From assembly GCF_023277745.1 (NCBI RefSeq), contig NZ_CP086322.1:5952001-6016000 (forward strand): a DNA stretch of 64,000 nucleotides. Reading direction: 5' to 3'. Positions 18,766 through 25,903 of the stretch are shown piece after piece (position 1 is the stretch's first letter; every line of letters begins with the position of its first letter). Below the pieces are notes generated by a model that saw only the letters and a program-made list of their open reading frames with translations, was not told where the DNA came from and did not search any database. The position numbers were made by a program, and so were the translations under genes. The DNA comes from Streptomyces halobius (GTDB lineage: Bacteria; Actinomycetota; Actinomycetes; Streptomycetales; Streptomycetaceae).

Positions 18766-19088
18766 GGTTTCCGCAGGTCAGCGGGCCATTTTCGGTGGCT
18801 CGCGGACGGTGATCGGCTTCCGGTCCGTTCGTGTCCGTTTCGGGCCGATCATGGGCGTCATGCTGGGGGGATCGACCCGCGAACGGGCAGAAGGTGGCGC
18901 AACGGACGCAACGCGTCAGGCGGCACCGTTGCGGCACTGCCGATCGACACCTCAGGGGCGTCACCGAAACCTTCGCGAAACTTTCGGTGACGCCCCTGGA
19001 CGGCCCATCCAGATACTCCGCGAGACCGATCGCATCCACATAGCCGACCGGTTGCGAGAGAAGGCCACGGTGGATCCTGCCGGAAGCT
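18766..19088. other. Gene-free left part of the inserted element
   Basis: After the dehydrogenase stop, a short stretch (GTCAGCGGGCC) still resembles the sequence after the displaced copy (GTCAGCGAGCC), so the element carried some 3' flank from an earlier host. The rest holds the 17-bp hairpin. Around 19001-19072 one frame reads RETDRIHIADRLREKATV, which faintly recalls the N-terminus of IS30 transposases; the likeness is too short to call. Confidence 0.4.
18953..18998. terminator. Long perfect hairpin after the acyl-CoA dehydrogenase
   Basis: CAGGGGCGTCACCGAAA and its exact complement form a 17-bp stem around a 12-base loop that itself contains TTCGCGAA. It lies about 190 bases past the dehydrogenase stop, within the inserted DNA. 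It is probably a terminator; no T-run follows, which is common in Streptomyces. Confidence 0.6.
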
Positions 19089-19731
19089 ATGGCCGTTTAC
19101 GTGGAACGGACCGCAGAGCAGACGCTGAGGGGCGCGGCCTGCCTGGCCGCCTCCGAGCGCTCCGAGGCCGTCACACAAGAGATGCTGTCGGCCGCGTTCT
19201 CGCCCGTCCGCCGCTCCGTCCAGGATGCCGTTCGAGTCAGCAAGGGGGCGACGCCCCCAAGGTGAAGCGCCATCCGCTCAGCCTCGCGGAGAAGGTCCGC
19301 GCCCGCATCGACATGCACGGCGTTGGGCCACCTCTTCCCAGGTCCTCCCGTACGTCGGAGCGACCGCAGCGGAGGTCAAGTCACTGCCGGAGATCACGGT
19401 CACAGTGGAACGGTCAGGGAAGACCGGCCGACCAGCCACCGTTTTTACGCTCCGGGGTGACGATCCCGAAAGCGCAGAGCCGAGGGAAACCGTCACGGAG
19501 CCGATGCCGGCCGAACCCGAGCGTCACGTGAACCGGGCCACGGTCGTGCAGATGGACGCCTACCGCCCAGCGCCCACGCAGACTCCCGAGCCCGCGCCCC
19601 AACCGAAGCGCCCGGAACCGCTCGCGGACAACCCCTTCCGCGCGTTGCTCCGACCACTCGAAGGAACCAAAGAAACGCCCCTGCCCAGAAGGCAGGGGCG
19701 TTTCTTTGCTGGACGACTCATACGAGGCTGA
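19089..19731 (+). pseudogene. Frameshifted ORF of unknown function, possible winged-helix protein
   Basis: Three pieces in different frames read as one protein: 19089-19261, 19262 to about 19322, and about 19325-19731. Restoring one C in the CCCCC run at 19252-19256 and one G in the GGG run near 19325 joins them. The middle gives SLAEKVRARIDMHGVG-ATSSQVLPYVGATAAEVKSL, then ITVTVERSGKTGRPATVFTLRG, which looks like a winged helix; the rest is Pro/Glu-rich. The last codons run through a strong terminator, so the original end was probably earlier or lost. Either a decayed gene or sequencing errors in homopolymers. I do not recognise the family. Confidence 0.45.
19669..19707. terminator. Strong terminator in the inserted element
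   Basis: AAAGAAACGCCCCTGCC and its exact complement make a 17-bp stem with loop CAGAA and run into TTTCTTT. It separates the plus-strand remnant from the convergent small-gene run and can serve both strands. Confidence 0.92.
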
Positions 19732-19912
19732 TTCCGGCCTGACCTTTGATCACGTCCACGGCATCACTGGTGAGCCACCTGAGCGGTACGACGGTCCAGC
19801 GATCACTGCCGGGCTTGCGCATCACGACGGCCTTACCGTCCTGTACCAGCTCGCAGCGCATGAACCCGTGATCCCGTTTGAGATCGTCCGCCAGGTGCTC
19901 GCCGTGGATCAT
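19718..19912 (-). CDS. Small protein of unknown function (64 aa)
   Basis: I do not recognise this protein. It reads MIHGEHLADDLKRDHGFMR, then a CELVQDGKAVVMRKPGSDRW segment and a C-terminal hydrophobic end. There is no membrane helix or zinc motif. It follows the 48-residue gene by six bases with AGGGGAG upstream, and ends at the strong terminator, so it is the last gene of the minus-strand run. Confidence 0.55.
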   Translation of the reverse strand: MIHGEHLADDLKRDHGFMRCELVQDGKAVVMRKPGSDRWTVVPLRWLTSDAVDVIKGQAGISLV

Positions 19913-19918
19913 CCCTGC

Positions 19919-20065
19919 CTACTCCCCTTCACGCTCCGCGTCGTCCGCCATGGACGTGTGCACGTCGCCGTTCTGAGAGACGCCGGTATCGGGATCTGTC
20001 GCCTGCCCTTGGTTGCCCTGCGCGTCCCAGGGTTCACCTGCGTTCTCGAAGTCCTTCCTACCCAT
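19919..20065 (-). CDS. Very small protein of unknown function (48 aa)
   Basis: The ATG at 20065 has an excellent ribosome-binding site (GGAAGGAG, 7 bases upstream), which is the main reason to call it. The product begins MGRKDFENAGEPWDAQGN and is acidic, Gln/Asn/Asp-rich and without hydrophobic segments, so probably disordered. Longer readings of the frame lack a site. Function unknown. Confidence 0.55.
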   Translation of the reverse strand: MGRKDFENAGEPWDAQGNQGQATDPDTGVSQNGDVHTSMADDAEREGE

Positions 20066-20381
20066 TCTTGCGCTCCTTCCGGTACGGCGCTGTGGCGGCA
20101 CAAGGACCGTCCCCGTGCCGTCGTGCAACCCCGTCCCCGACCGCTAGCCCTTCCTGTCGCTGAGCGATCGGGGGCGGGGGTTGGGGTGCCTCGGCTCCCC
20201 TGGGTCCGAAGCGGTTGCCCTCACTGCCCAGGGCAGCACCCCAGTTAAGGGGCGGACCAGGGCGAGAGTCTGAGCACGTCAACTCAGACGGGACACGACC
20301 TGTCCCTACCCTTGGCTTGTCCGGTCGGGGGACTTCCGGCTGTCCGCCACGGGGCAGCGGGCACGCCGGAGCTTGGGAAGG
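20066..20381. other. Gene-free stretch between small genes of the element
   Basis: About 316 bases without a convincing frame. It contains GC-rich tracts and a TTGACG hexamer on the minus strand (near 20281), so it may hold the promoter for the two small genes to its left. No terminator hairpin stands out. Confidence 0.35.
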
Positions 20382-20639
20382 TCAGAAACTCTCAGCGGGG
20401 AGCCTGGGGCCATCGTCGGCTTTCTCCGGGCTGACTCGCGCCGGCGGCAGAGCTTCGAGGAGTTTGGCAGCCGCGCCGACTCGCAAGGCGCCCACGTCCA
20501 CGAACGCGCGCCCGTTGCCAGTTACCCGGCCGCGCACTTGCGATACGTCATCCTCAGAGAGCCCGGCACGGATGAGGGCGGCCCGGACGAGCGCCGCAAT
20601 GTGGTCCACCTCAGCACGTGCGCTCTTGTACTGCGCCAT
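20382..20639 (-). CDS. Small protein of unknown function (85 aa)
   Basis: Starts MAQYKSARAEVDHIAALVRAAL (ATG 20639; an in-frame GTG at 20654 is possible). It has a helical N-terminal half, then GRVTGNGRAFVDVGALRVGAAAKLLEAL, a helix-strand-strand-helix pattern seen in small hypothetical proteins of actinobacterial elements. It follows the 68-residue gene closely across a 17-bp tandem duplication. Function unknown. Confidence 0.55.
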   Translation of the reverse strand: MAQYKSARAEVDHIAALVRAALIRAGLSEDDVSQVRGRVTGNGRAFVDVGALRVGAAAKLLEALPPARVSPEKADDGPRLPAESF

Positions 20640-20644
20640 GGGGA

Positions 20645-20678
20645 TCACGAGCACCGCCGCTTCACGAGCACCGCCGCT
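20645..20678. repeat. Perfect 17-bp tandem duplication
   Basis: TCACGAGCACCGCCGCT occurs twice in succession. It covers the stop of the 68-residue gene and the possible GTG start of the next gene, so it widened the gap between them by 17 bases. Confidence 0.9.
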
Positions 20679-20868
20679 TCTTGTGAGGGTGACTCCGGAT
20701 CTCTACGTTCACGTCCGAGACCTTGGACATGTCGCCGTTGGCCTGTGCCTCACTACGTTCCTCGCTCAACGCCATGCACACATCGCAGCCCGGTACCGGG
20801 GGCGGGTCGCTGTCGAGCCTCAGCGGCAGCTCAACGGGCGGAGCGGGATACGTCGTTGGGTTGGTCAT
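20662..20868 (-). CDS. Small protein of unknown function with CxxC (68 aa)
   Basis: Pro-rich N-terminus (MTNPTTYPAPPVELPLRL), then PGCDVCMALSEERSEAQANGD and a short strand. The CDVC pair followed by a charged helix is a pattern of small proteins next to XRE-DUF5753 genes in Streptomyces. GAGGGG lies about 8 bases before the ATG. No function is known to me; it could bind zinc, though only two Cys are close together. Confidence 0.6.
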   Translation of the reverse strand: MTNPTTYPAPPVELPLRLDSDPPPVPGCDVCMALSEERSEAQANGDMSKVSDVNVEIRSHPHKKRRCS

Positions 20869-20957
20869 GGGTGGACCCCTCGCGTCGTCCTGATGCCGAC
20901 CACGCTAGGGAGAGCGGAACCTCAACTCATAGGCGATTGCATGAGGTTGCACGCCAA

Positions 20958-21806
20958 TCACCCGAGGGCATCCAAGGCCGATGTGATCAGCGCGCGAGCG
21001 GGAGCCCCGTAGACCGCCAGTGCTGCCAGTTCCGCGAACGTCTCGGCGTACAGGGCTATCTCGCTTGGCTGCGTGATCGTGAGGTATCCAGAGATCAACT
21101 CGACGTTGACCTGCGCCGCGTCATAGATCCAGAACCCCTCGGCCGGCCAGCGCTCCCGATCCGGCGTCATGGGCACAACTCCCAAGCTGACATTGGGAAG
21201 TGAGGCAATCGAGACCAGGTGGCCAAGTTGTCCGGCCATGATCTCAGCGCCGCCGATCCCGGCTCGCAACACCGACTCCTCAACGAGGAACGCGAACTGC
21301 CGGTCACCCTCGTACAGGACCCGCTGACGCTCCATCCGGGCGGCGACCGCTTCGGCTACGTCGTCCACCAGGCCGCGCCGCTGCTGGATCGCTTGCAAAG
21401 CTGCCGTCGTGTACGGCTGCGTCTGGATCATGCCCGGCACGAGCCAGGAGGAGTAGGAGCGGAAACGGCGGGTCCGCTGGTACAGCGGCAGGCGGGCCTC
21501 CTGGGCCTGCTTGAGCCCTGCCCGCTCCATGCGTCGCCAGCCAACCCACATGCCCTCGGCCGTCCGAAGCATCGCAATCAGGTCTTCGGCCTGGCCCTCG
21601 GCCCCGCACGCTCGGCACCACGCCCGAATGTCGTCGGCGGACGGGGGTGTACGGCCGTTCATGATCCGGGACGACTTGGACCGGCTCCACTCGCAGCGAT
21701 CAGCAAGTTCGGCCCCGGTCAGCCCGGCATCCCGGCAAAGCTCCCCGAGTCGATCCGCGAGAGCCTGCCGGGCCTCCTGGGCACTGGAAGAAGCAGAGAC
21801 GGCCAT
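20958..21806 (-). CDS. XRE-family regulator with DUF5753 domain
   Basis: The 282-residue protein has an N-terminal helix-turn-helix (about 12-70: LAGELCRDAGLTGAELADR-like, then WSRSKSSRIMNGRTPP). The C-terminal domain (about 95-275) is of the DUF5753 type, with the typical YQRTRRFRSYSSWLVPGMIQT entry and FLVEESVLR. This architecture is extremely common in Streptomyces, usually beside a small DUF397 or DUF6879 gene, and has been likened to toxin-antitoxin pairs. It starts 9 bases after the DUF6879 gene and is probably co-transcribed with it and autoregulated. Confidence 0.88.
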   Translation of the reverse strand: MAVSASSSAQEARQALADRLGELCRDAGLTGAELADRCEWSRSKSSRIMNGRTPPSADDIRAWCRACGAEGQAEDLIAMLRTAEGMWVGWRRMERAGLKQAQEARLPLYQRTRRFRSYSSWLVPGMIQTQPYTTAALQAIQQRRGLVDDVAEAVAARMERQRVLYEGDRQFAFLVEESVLRAGIGGAEIMAGQLGHLVSIASLPNVSLGVVPMTPDRERWPAEGFWIYDAAQVNVELISGYLTITQPSEIALYAETFAELAALAVYGAPARALITSALDALG

Positions 21807-21815
21807 GGTGTGCGA

Positions 21816-22334
21816 TCAGCTCGGCCGGTACTCCGCGTGAGGAATCGCGCGCTCCCACGCCGCCTCGTACGCCGTGACGTACTGCGCGGCCAACGCCGGT
21901 TCGTGCAGAACCTCCATGCGCGGGCCGGTCCACTGACCCTCGCCGCTGAAGTGGTGCAGGATCACGGTTTCCTCGTCCATGACCCACCCGTCCAGCGCGG
22001 GGAGCAGCAGATCACGCGCCCGCGAGCGAGGCAGCCAACGCACGTCCTCACCTGCTGCGACGTTCGTAAACGTGCCGTCGTACTCGTACCGCACGTAGTC
22101 ACTCAGTGGCTCGGAGACCACGCGCAGCCGCCGCATGACCACACCCCGGCCGGTCGTCTCGGCCACCACGTCCAGCCACGAGCGCCACCACGATTCACGG
22201 TCGGCCGGGTCGTACCGGTGCCCCTCCTGCCAGCGGATGAACTCGGGGTCATCCCGCATGTAGCTGTCCCGCATCTCAAGGTGCATCGCTGAGCGCTGCG
22301 CCTTCGCGAGAGCCTCACGAACCGCTGTTGCCAC
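21816..22334 (-). CDS. DUF6879 family protein
   Basis: I chose GTG 22334 because GAGGA lies five bases upstream; it overlaps the end of the preceding gene by 20 bases. The protein (172 aa) carries the family pattern: HLEMRDSY near the start, WWRSWLDVVAETTGRGVVMRRLRVVSEPLSDYVRYE, NVAAGEDVRWLPRS, then WVMDEETVILHHFSGEG and a C-terminal AAWERAIP. DUF6879 proteins sit beside XRE-DUF5753 regulators; their biochemistry is unknown to me. A two-gene regulator/effector unit is likely. Confidence 0.8.
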   Translation of the reverse strand: MATAVREALAKAQRSAMHLEMRDSYMRDDPEFIRWQEGHRYDPADRESWWRSWLDVVAETTGRGVVMRRLRVVSEPLSDYVRYEYDGTFTNVAAGEDVRWLPRSRARDLLLPALDGWVMDEETVILHHFSGEGQWTGPRMEVLHEPALAAQYVTAYEAAWERAIPHAEYRPS

Positions 22335-22581
22335 CGTTGTCCTCACTGTCCGGGCGGGGGATGAACTGGAGCATGTTTGCGGGCAGCCGGATCACGGTCT
22401 CGTGGTCCGGAACGTCCGTGGAGTGACCGGGCACCGAGCCGACTTCCTGCGCCTGCCGGACGGTCTCCTCGTCCGCCTTCCATGACTGGATGATCAGGTC
22501 GCCAGTTGTGTCTTCCAGCCAGATCGTGGGCGAGCCGTCATCGGGGGTGTTGGGCCAAATCCCCAAGAACTTTAGGGCCAT
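22315..22581 (-). CDS. Small acidic protein of unknown function (88 aa)
   Basis: Starts MALKFLGIWPNTPDDGSPTIW with GAGGAG upstream of the ATG at 22581. It is acidic and continues LEDTTGDLIIQSWKADEETV and VPDHETVIRLPANMLQFIP. The pattern (small protein upstream of DUF6879 and XRE genes) recurs in Streptomyces and it may be the third member of the cassette. It is the first gene of the minus-strand run. Confidence 0.65.
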   Translation of the reverse strand: MALKFLGIWPNTPDDGSPTIWLEDTTGDLIIQSWKADEETVRQAQEVGSVPGHSTDVPDHETVIRLPANMLQFIPRPDSEDNGGNSGS

Positions 22582-22794
22582 TGGGCACTCCTCTACCGAG
22601 TCAGTTGCACGGATGTGCACGAGCCTCACTCTTCCGGCTGAGCAGCGTCAAGGGGGGCAGGCAGAGGGCCTTAGCCGCGAAAGATTCCATGCACGATCCT
22701 GAGCAGGGGGAACGCGGTGGCGATCCTGGGGGAATCCTGGGGGACCCCTTCAGGAGGGGGATCCATGCAGATCAGAGCCGTATGGCCTGTAAAG
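22582..22794. promoter_or_regulatory. Right-end gene-free part of the element
   Basis: Contains the likely promoter of the DUF6879/XRE run and a pair of direct repeats (ATCCTGGGGGA near 22724 and 22735) just inside the right att-like repeat. Such repeats could be arm sites for a recombinase. No reading frame is convincing. Confidence 0.4.
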
Positions 22795-22858
22795 CACCCA
22801 GATTTATGAGGGAACGAACCAGGTGCAGCGGATCGTGATGGCGCGGAACCTGCCGTAA
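22795..22858 (+). repeat. Right att-like repeat: displaced host 3' end of the acyl-CoA dehydrogenase
   Basis: In frame this encodes QIYEGTNQVQRIVMARNLP and stop, the same C-terminus as the intact gene, with different third codon bases. It has no start or upstream coding sequence, so it is a leftover tail. The original terminator for the host gene follows at 22900-22933. Confidence 0.85.
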
Positions 22859-22899
22859 GTCAGCGAGCCGTATCCGGCGAGCGGACATCGCACAGGACG

Positions 22900-22933
22900 A
22901 GGGCCCTGTACCGCAACTGCGGTACAGGGCCCT
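22900..22933. terminator. Bidirectional terminator (original acyl-CoA dehydrogenase / LCP terminator)
   Basis: AGGGCCCTGTACCGCA and its perfect complement form a 16-bp stem around two bases (in practice a slightly larger loop). It lies between the displaced dehydrogenase tail and the convergent LCP gene, and so marks where the host gene ended before the insertion. Confidence 0.9.
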
Positions 22934-22960
22934 GTGTCCTGGGCGCCCGCAGGCCATGCG

Positions 22961-24238
22961 TCAGTCGCCCGACACCGTGACCTTCTCGTCGTTCTTCAGC
23001 TGGCTGACCAGCTGCTGGAGCTTGTTCTTGTCCCAGACGAGGTTGCCGCCGTTGCTGCCGGAGACCGGCATGTTCATGGACTTGCCCTCGCCGCCCGTGA
23101 CGCCCTTCATCGCGAAGAACATCTGGCCCAGGTCCCACAGGCTCATGTCCTTGTCGACGATGAGGGTCTCCAGGCCGGCGCCCATCGTCGGGTAGAGCTT
23201 GAACGGGTTGAGGATGGTGCCCGGCGTCGCGGCCTGGCTCGCCAGCGCGGCCAGGAACTTCTGCTGGTTCTTGGTGCGCTCCAGGTCCTGCGACGCGAAG
23301 GCGTGCCGGGTCCGGACGAAGGCGAGGGCCTGCTGGCCGTCGAGCGTCTGCTTGCCGGCCTGGAAGTCGGCGCCGGAGTCCTTGTCCTTGAACGCCTTGG
23401 GGATGTTCATCTCGACACCCCCGATGGCGTCGACGATGTTGGCGAAGCCGGCGAAGCCGATCTCGACGTAGTGGTCGATATGCAGCTTGGTGTTGTACTC
23501 GACGGTGCGCACCAGCAGCTCCGGGCCGTCCTCCGAGTAGGCCGCGTTGAGCTTGGTGTGCCGGCCGGTGCCCGGGTACTTCTTGCCGGAGTCGGAGCCG
23601 ACGAAGGACGGAATCTCGACGTCCGAGTCGCGGGGCAGCGAGATCAGCGTCGGGCCGTTGCTGCCGTCGTGCAGGATCATCATCGAGTCGGTGCGCTTGC
23701 CCTCGGCGGAGCCGGTGTGCAGCTTCTTCTTCTCCTCGGCGGACATGCCCTCGCGGCTGTCGGAGCCGACGATCAGGTAGTTCGTGCCGTCGCCCGTCTC
23801 CGGACGGTCGATGACCTTGCTCAGGTCCACCTCGCGGCGCATCTTGCCGTCCGCCCAGAAGTAGGTGGCCACCGAGGTGATGAGGAGGAGTGCGACCAGC
23901 GTCAGCACGGTCAGCTTGATGCGGCGGCCCCAGCGGGGGCGCGGCCGGGCGCCATAGCCGTCGCCGGGATTGCGGTAGCCGTCCCCGCCACCGCCGCGGC
24001 CTCCGCCGCCGTAGACCTGGCCGGTGTTGTAGCCGCTGTCGTAGTCGTCGTAGCCCTGGGACTGCGGCGGCACGGTGCCCCGGCGCGGGGACATCCGCGG
24101 GGGCAGCGGCGGTTCGCTGCGCGGGTAGCCGGGGCCGGCGTCGCGCCGCACCGTCGGCATGGCGCGCGCGGCCTCCGGGTCGGCGCCGCTGCCGCGTCCG
24201 TACCGGTTGCCACTCTGCTCGCTGGGCCACTCGTTCAT
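22961..24238 (-). CDS. LytR-CpsA-Psr (LCP) family protein
   Basis: LCP enzymes move lipid-linked glycopolymers onto peptidoglycan. This 425-residue protein has a cytoplasmic Gly/Tyr/Pro-rich N-terminus, one membrane helix (about 105-126) and an extracellular LCP domain with NYLIVGSDSREG, TDSMMILHDG, SLPRDSDVEIP, KLNAAYSEDGP and QALAFVRTRH. The Arg and Asp residues that hold the pyrophosphate are present. There is no LytR_C domain. The ATG 24238 has no good ribosome-binding site. It is one of five LCP genes in 11.3 kb. Confidence 0.93.
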   Translation of the reverse strand: MNEWPSEQSGNRYGRGSGADPEAARAMPTVRRDAGPGYPRSEPPLPPRMSPRRGTVPPQSQGYDDYDSGYNTGQVYGGGGRGGGGDGYRNPGDGYGARPRPRWGRRIKLTVLTLVALLLITSVATYFWADGKMRREVDLSKVIDRPETGDGTNYLIVGSDSREGMSAEEKKKLHTGSAEGKRTDSMMILHDGSNGPTLISLPRDSDVEIPSFVGSDSGKKYPGTGRHTKLNAAYSEDGPELLVRTVEYNTKLHIDHYVEIGFAGFANIVDAIGGVEMNIPKAFKDKDSGADFQAGKQTLDGQQALAFVRTRHAFASQDLERTKNQQKFLAALASQAATPGTILNPFKLYPTMGAGLETLIVDKDMSLWDLGQMFFAMKGVTGGEGKSMNMPVSGSNGGNLVWDKNKLQQLVSQLKNDEKVTVSGD

Positions 24239-24632
24239 ACGGGGAAGTGTGCATGCCACGGGCCTGCTCCAATAGGTCGGGTGCCGGATCGGGCCAGGGC
24301 TGTTGCAGAGCTGATGCAAAGCGACGGCGCTGTTCCGCCGCATATCGCGAAGGGCTGTGACCATCCCGACGCGGACGATGAGCCGTGACCATTCCGACGC
24401 GGACGATGAAGCATCCATTCCGGATGGTTTCCGGCGTGGCCGGTGCGACCGATGTCACGGGGCGGCGGCCCATGGGCGCGTCGGCGGCGAGAGGTACGTG
24501 ACGGGCGGCTCATGGGCGCGCGAGCGGCGAGAGGTACGTCACGGGCGGCGGCCCATGGGAGCGTGGGCGGCGAGAGCTACGTCACGGGCGGTGTGGAGCG
24601 GGGCCGTCACAGCCCCCGCTTAGGCTGGCCGC
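24239..24632. repeat. Gene-free gap with two tandem-repeat blocks
   Basis: Two blocks lie between the LCP and thioesterase starts. At 24356-24410, a 27-base unit (GTGACCATYCCGACGCGGAC core) appears twice with a 28-base period. At 24451-24594, a unit of 40 to 43 bases (CATGGGCGCG, then GGCGAGAGGTACGT and ACGGGCGG) appears three times plus a part. Each long unit contains TACGTSACG. No gene is seen. Confidence 0.8.
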
Positions 24633-25187
24633 ATGACCGAACTCGTCACCAACAGCCCGGACGGCGAGCCGGCCGGCAAGCCGACCTCCGTCTCGCGCAC
24701 CACGCTGTCGCACATCATGACCGCCGCCGACACCAACCTCCTCGGCACGGTGCACGGTGGCGTGATCATGAAACTGGTCGATGATGCGGCGGGCGCGGTC
24801 GCCGGACGGCACTCCGGCGGGCCCGCGGTGACCGCGTCCATGGACGAGATGGCGTTCCTGGAGCCGGTGCGGGTCGGCGACCTGGTGCATGTGAAGGCCC
24901 AGGTGAACTGGACCGGCCGGTCCTCGATGGAGGTCGGCGTCCGGGTCCTGGCCGAGCGCTGGAACGAATCCAGCCCGCCGCAGCAGGTCGGCTCGGCCTA
25001 TCTCGTCTTCGCCGCCGTCGACGAGCAGGGCAAACCGCGCCGGGTACCGCCGGTGCTCCCCGAGACCGAGCGGGACAAACGCCGCTACCAGGAGGCGCAG
25101 ATCCGCCGTACGCATCGCCTCGCCCGGCGGCGCGCGATCATGGAGCTGCGCGAACGACGGGCCGCGGAAGGGCTCGACGACACATGA
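24633..25187 (+). CDS. Acyl-CoA thioesterase (hotdog fold)
   Basis: A 184-residue single-hotdog thioesterase of the YciA/ACOT type. The core has MTAADTNLLGTVHGGVIMKLVDDAAG, in which N-x4-G-x-HGG with the downstream Asp is the family's active-site pattern, and VTASMDEMAFLEPVRVGD. The C-terminal 45 residues are a charged helix (RRYQEAQIRRTHRLARRR). It hydrolyses acyl-CoA to free acid and CoA in the cytoplasm. In related genomes it follows the acyl-CoA dehydrogenase region. Confidence 0.9.
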   Translation: MTELVTNSPDGEPAGKPTSVSRTTLSHIMTAADTNLLGTVHGGVIMKLVDDAAGAVAGRHSGGPAVTASMDEMAFLEPVRVGDLVHVKAQVNWTGRSSMEVGVRVLAERWNESSPPQQVGSAYLVFAAVDEQGKPRRVPPVLPETERDKRRYQEAQIRRTHRLARRRAIMELRERRAAEGLDDT

Positions 25188-25198
25188 GCGAGCGCAGC

Positions 25199-25233
25199 AT
25201 GGGGGTCTCCCCGGCCGGAGGCTGGGGGAGGAT
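25199..25233. repeat. Dispersed palindrome (GGGGGTCTCCCC...CTGGGGGA type)
   Basis: A short interrupted palindrome, GGGGGTCTCCCC then GCTGGGGGAGGATC, fills the gap between the convergent thioesterase and VanZ genes and probably terminates both. A close relative lies inside the cysteine dioxygenase gene at 41075-41114. Confidence 0.65.
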
Positions 25234-25823
25234 CATGGAAAGGTGCGCGGCTCGCGGGTGCGAGGCCGAGCGGAGCGAGGCTTCGGCATGAGCGTCACCA
25301 CCAGCTGAGCCAGCGCGGCGAGCGCCGCGCCGAGGGCGGTGCCGGCCGCCGCGCACAGCACATCGTCGATATCGGCGATCCGCCCGGCCCGCATCACCAG
25401 CTGTGCCGCCTCGATCACCACACACAGGCCCACACCCAGCAGGAACGCCGCGGCGGCCGGCCAGCGCGGCGCCGCGAATCGCAGCAACAGCGGCACCGGC
25501 AGGAACAGCGCGGCATTGGCGATCTGCTGCCGTACCAGCATCGCCAGCTCCGCGGGCTGCAGCTGGGCGCCCGGGTCGAACAGCCCCTCACCGGGCCGCC
25601 ACCACACCGTCGCGTCCCCGGAGCCGATCGGCTGGCTGGGGGCGAGCGTCGCCACCAGGAGGAGCAGCAGCCAGCCGCCCAGCAGCGCCACGGCCGTGGC
25701 GCGCGGCGCGCTGCTGCCCGGGGCGCGGGCGGCCCACAGGGCGAGCGCCAGCGCCAGGGCCAGCGAGAGGGCGAGGAAGAGCGTCACCGTGGTGGGGGTG
25801 ATGCCCAGTACGACCTGCCACAC
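25233..25823 (-). CDS. VanZ-like membrane protein
   Basis: A 196-residue protein with about five membrane helices. The second half has the VanZ signature: NAALFLPVPLLLRF, then GVGLCVVIEAAQLVMRAGRIADIDDVLCAAAGTALG, where the conserved E-Q and the DxxDV are clear. VanZ confers low-level teicoplanin resistance in enterococci, but most homologues have no known role; here it sits among cell-wall polymer genes. Confidence 0.85.
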   Translation of the reverse strand: MWQVVLGITPTTVTLFLALSLALALALALWAARAPGSSAPRATAVALLGGWLLLLLVATLAPSQPIGSGDATVWWRPGEGLFDPGAQLQPAELAMLVRQQIANAALFLPVPLLLRFAAPRWPAAAAFLLGVGLCVVIEAAQLVMRAGRIADIDDVLCAAAGTALGAALAALAQLVVTLMPKPRSARPRTREPRTFP

Positions 25824-25903
25824 GATGCGCTCCTTGAGGGATCCGAGCCTGTCTTCCGTGCCCTGAACTGCTCATCCGCAGTTCCTTTTCGTGACGAGAT
25901 TGC

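Larger units (their letters stand above)
18699..22809. mobile_element. Inserted element of about 4.1 kb at the acyl-CoA dehydrogenase 3' end
   Basis: The interval between the two copies of the dehydrogenase 3' end holds only accessory genes: a frameshifted ORF, seven small or regulatory minus-strand genes, and no host functions. The host gene is rebuilt at the left end and its old tail and terminator remain at the right end. This is the layout left by site-specific integration into the 3' end of a gene. I see no integrase, excisionase, replication or transfer gene, so it is a remnant, or was moved by an integrase encoded elsewhere. The exact chemistry (tyrosine or serine recombinase) cannot be told. 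Confidence 0.7.

Noticed and set aside
19001..19140. IS30-type transposase remnant
   Set aside because: RETDRIHIADRLREKATV and VERTAEQTLRG recall IS30 N-termini, but the stretch is short, in two frames and lacks the helix-turn-helix core and inverted repeats.
18899..19299. Small minus-strand ORFs in the left part of the element
   Set aside because: They lie antisense to the hairpin and frameshifted ORF, are Arg/Cys-rich and have no ribosome-binding site.
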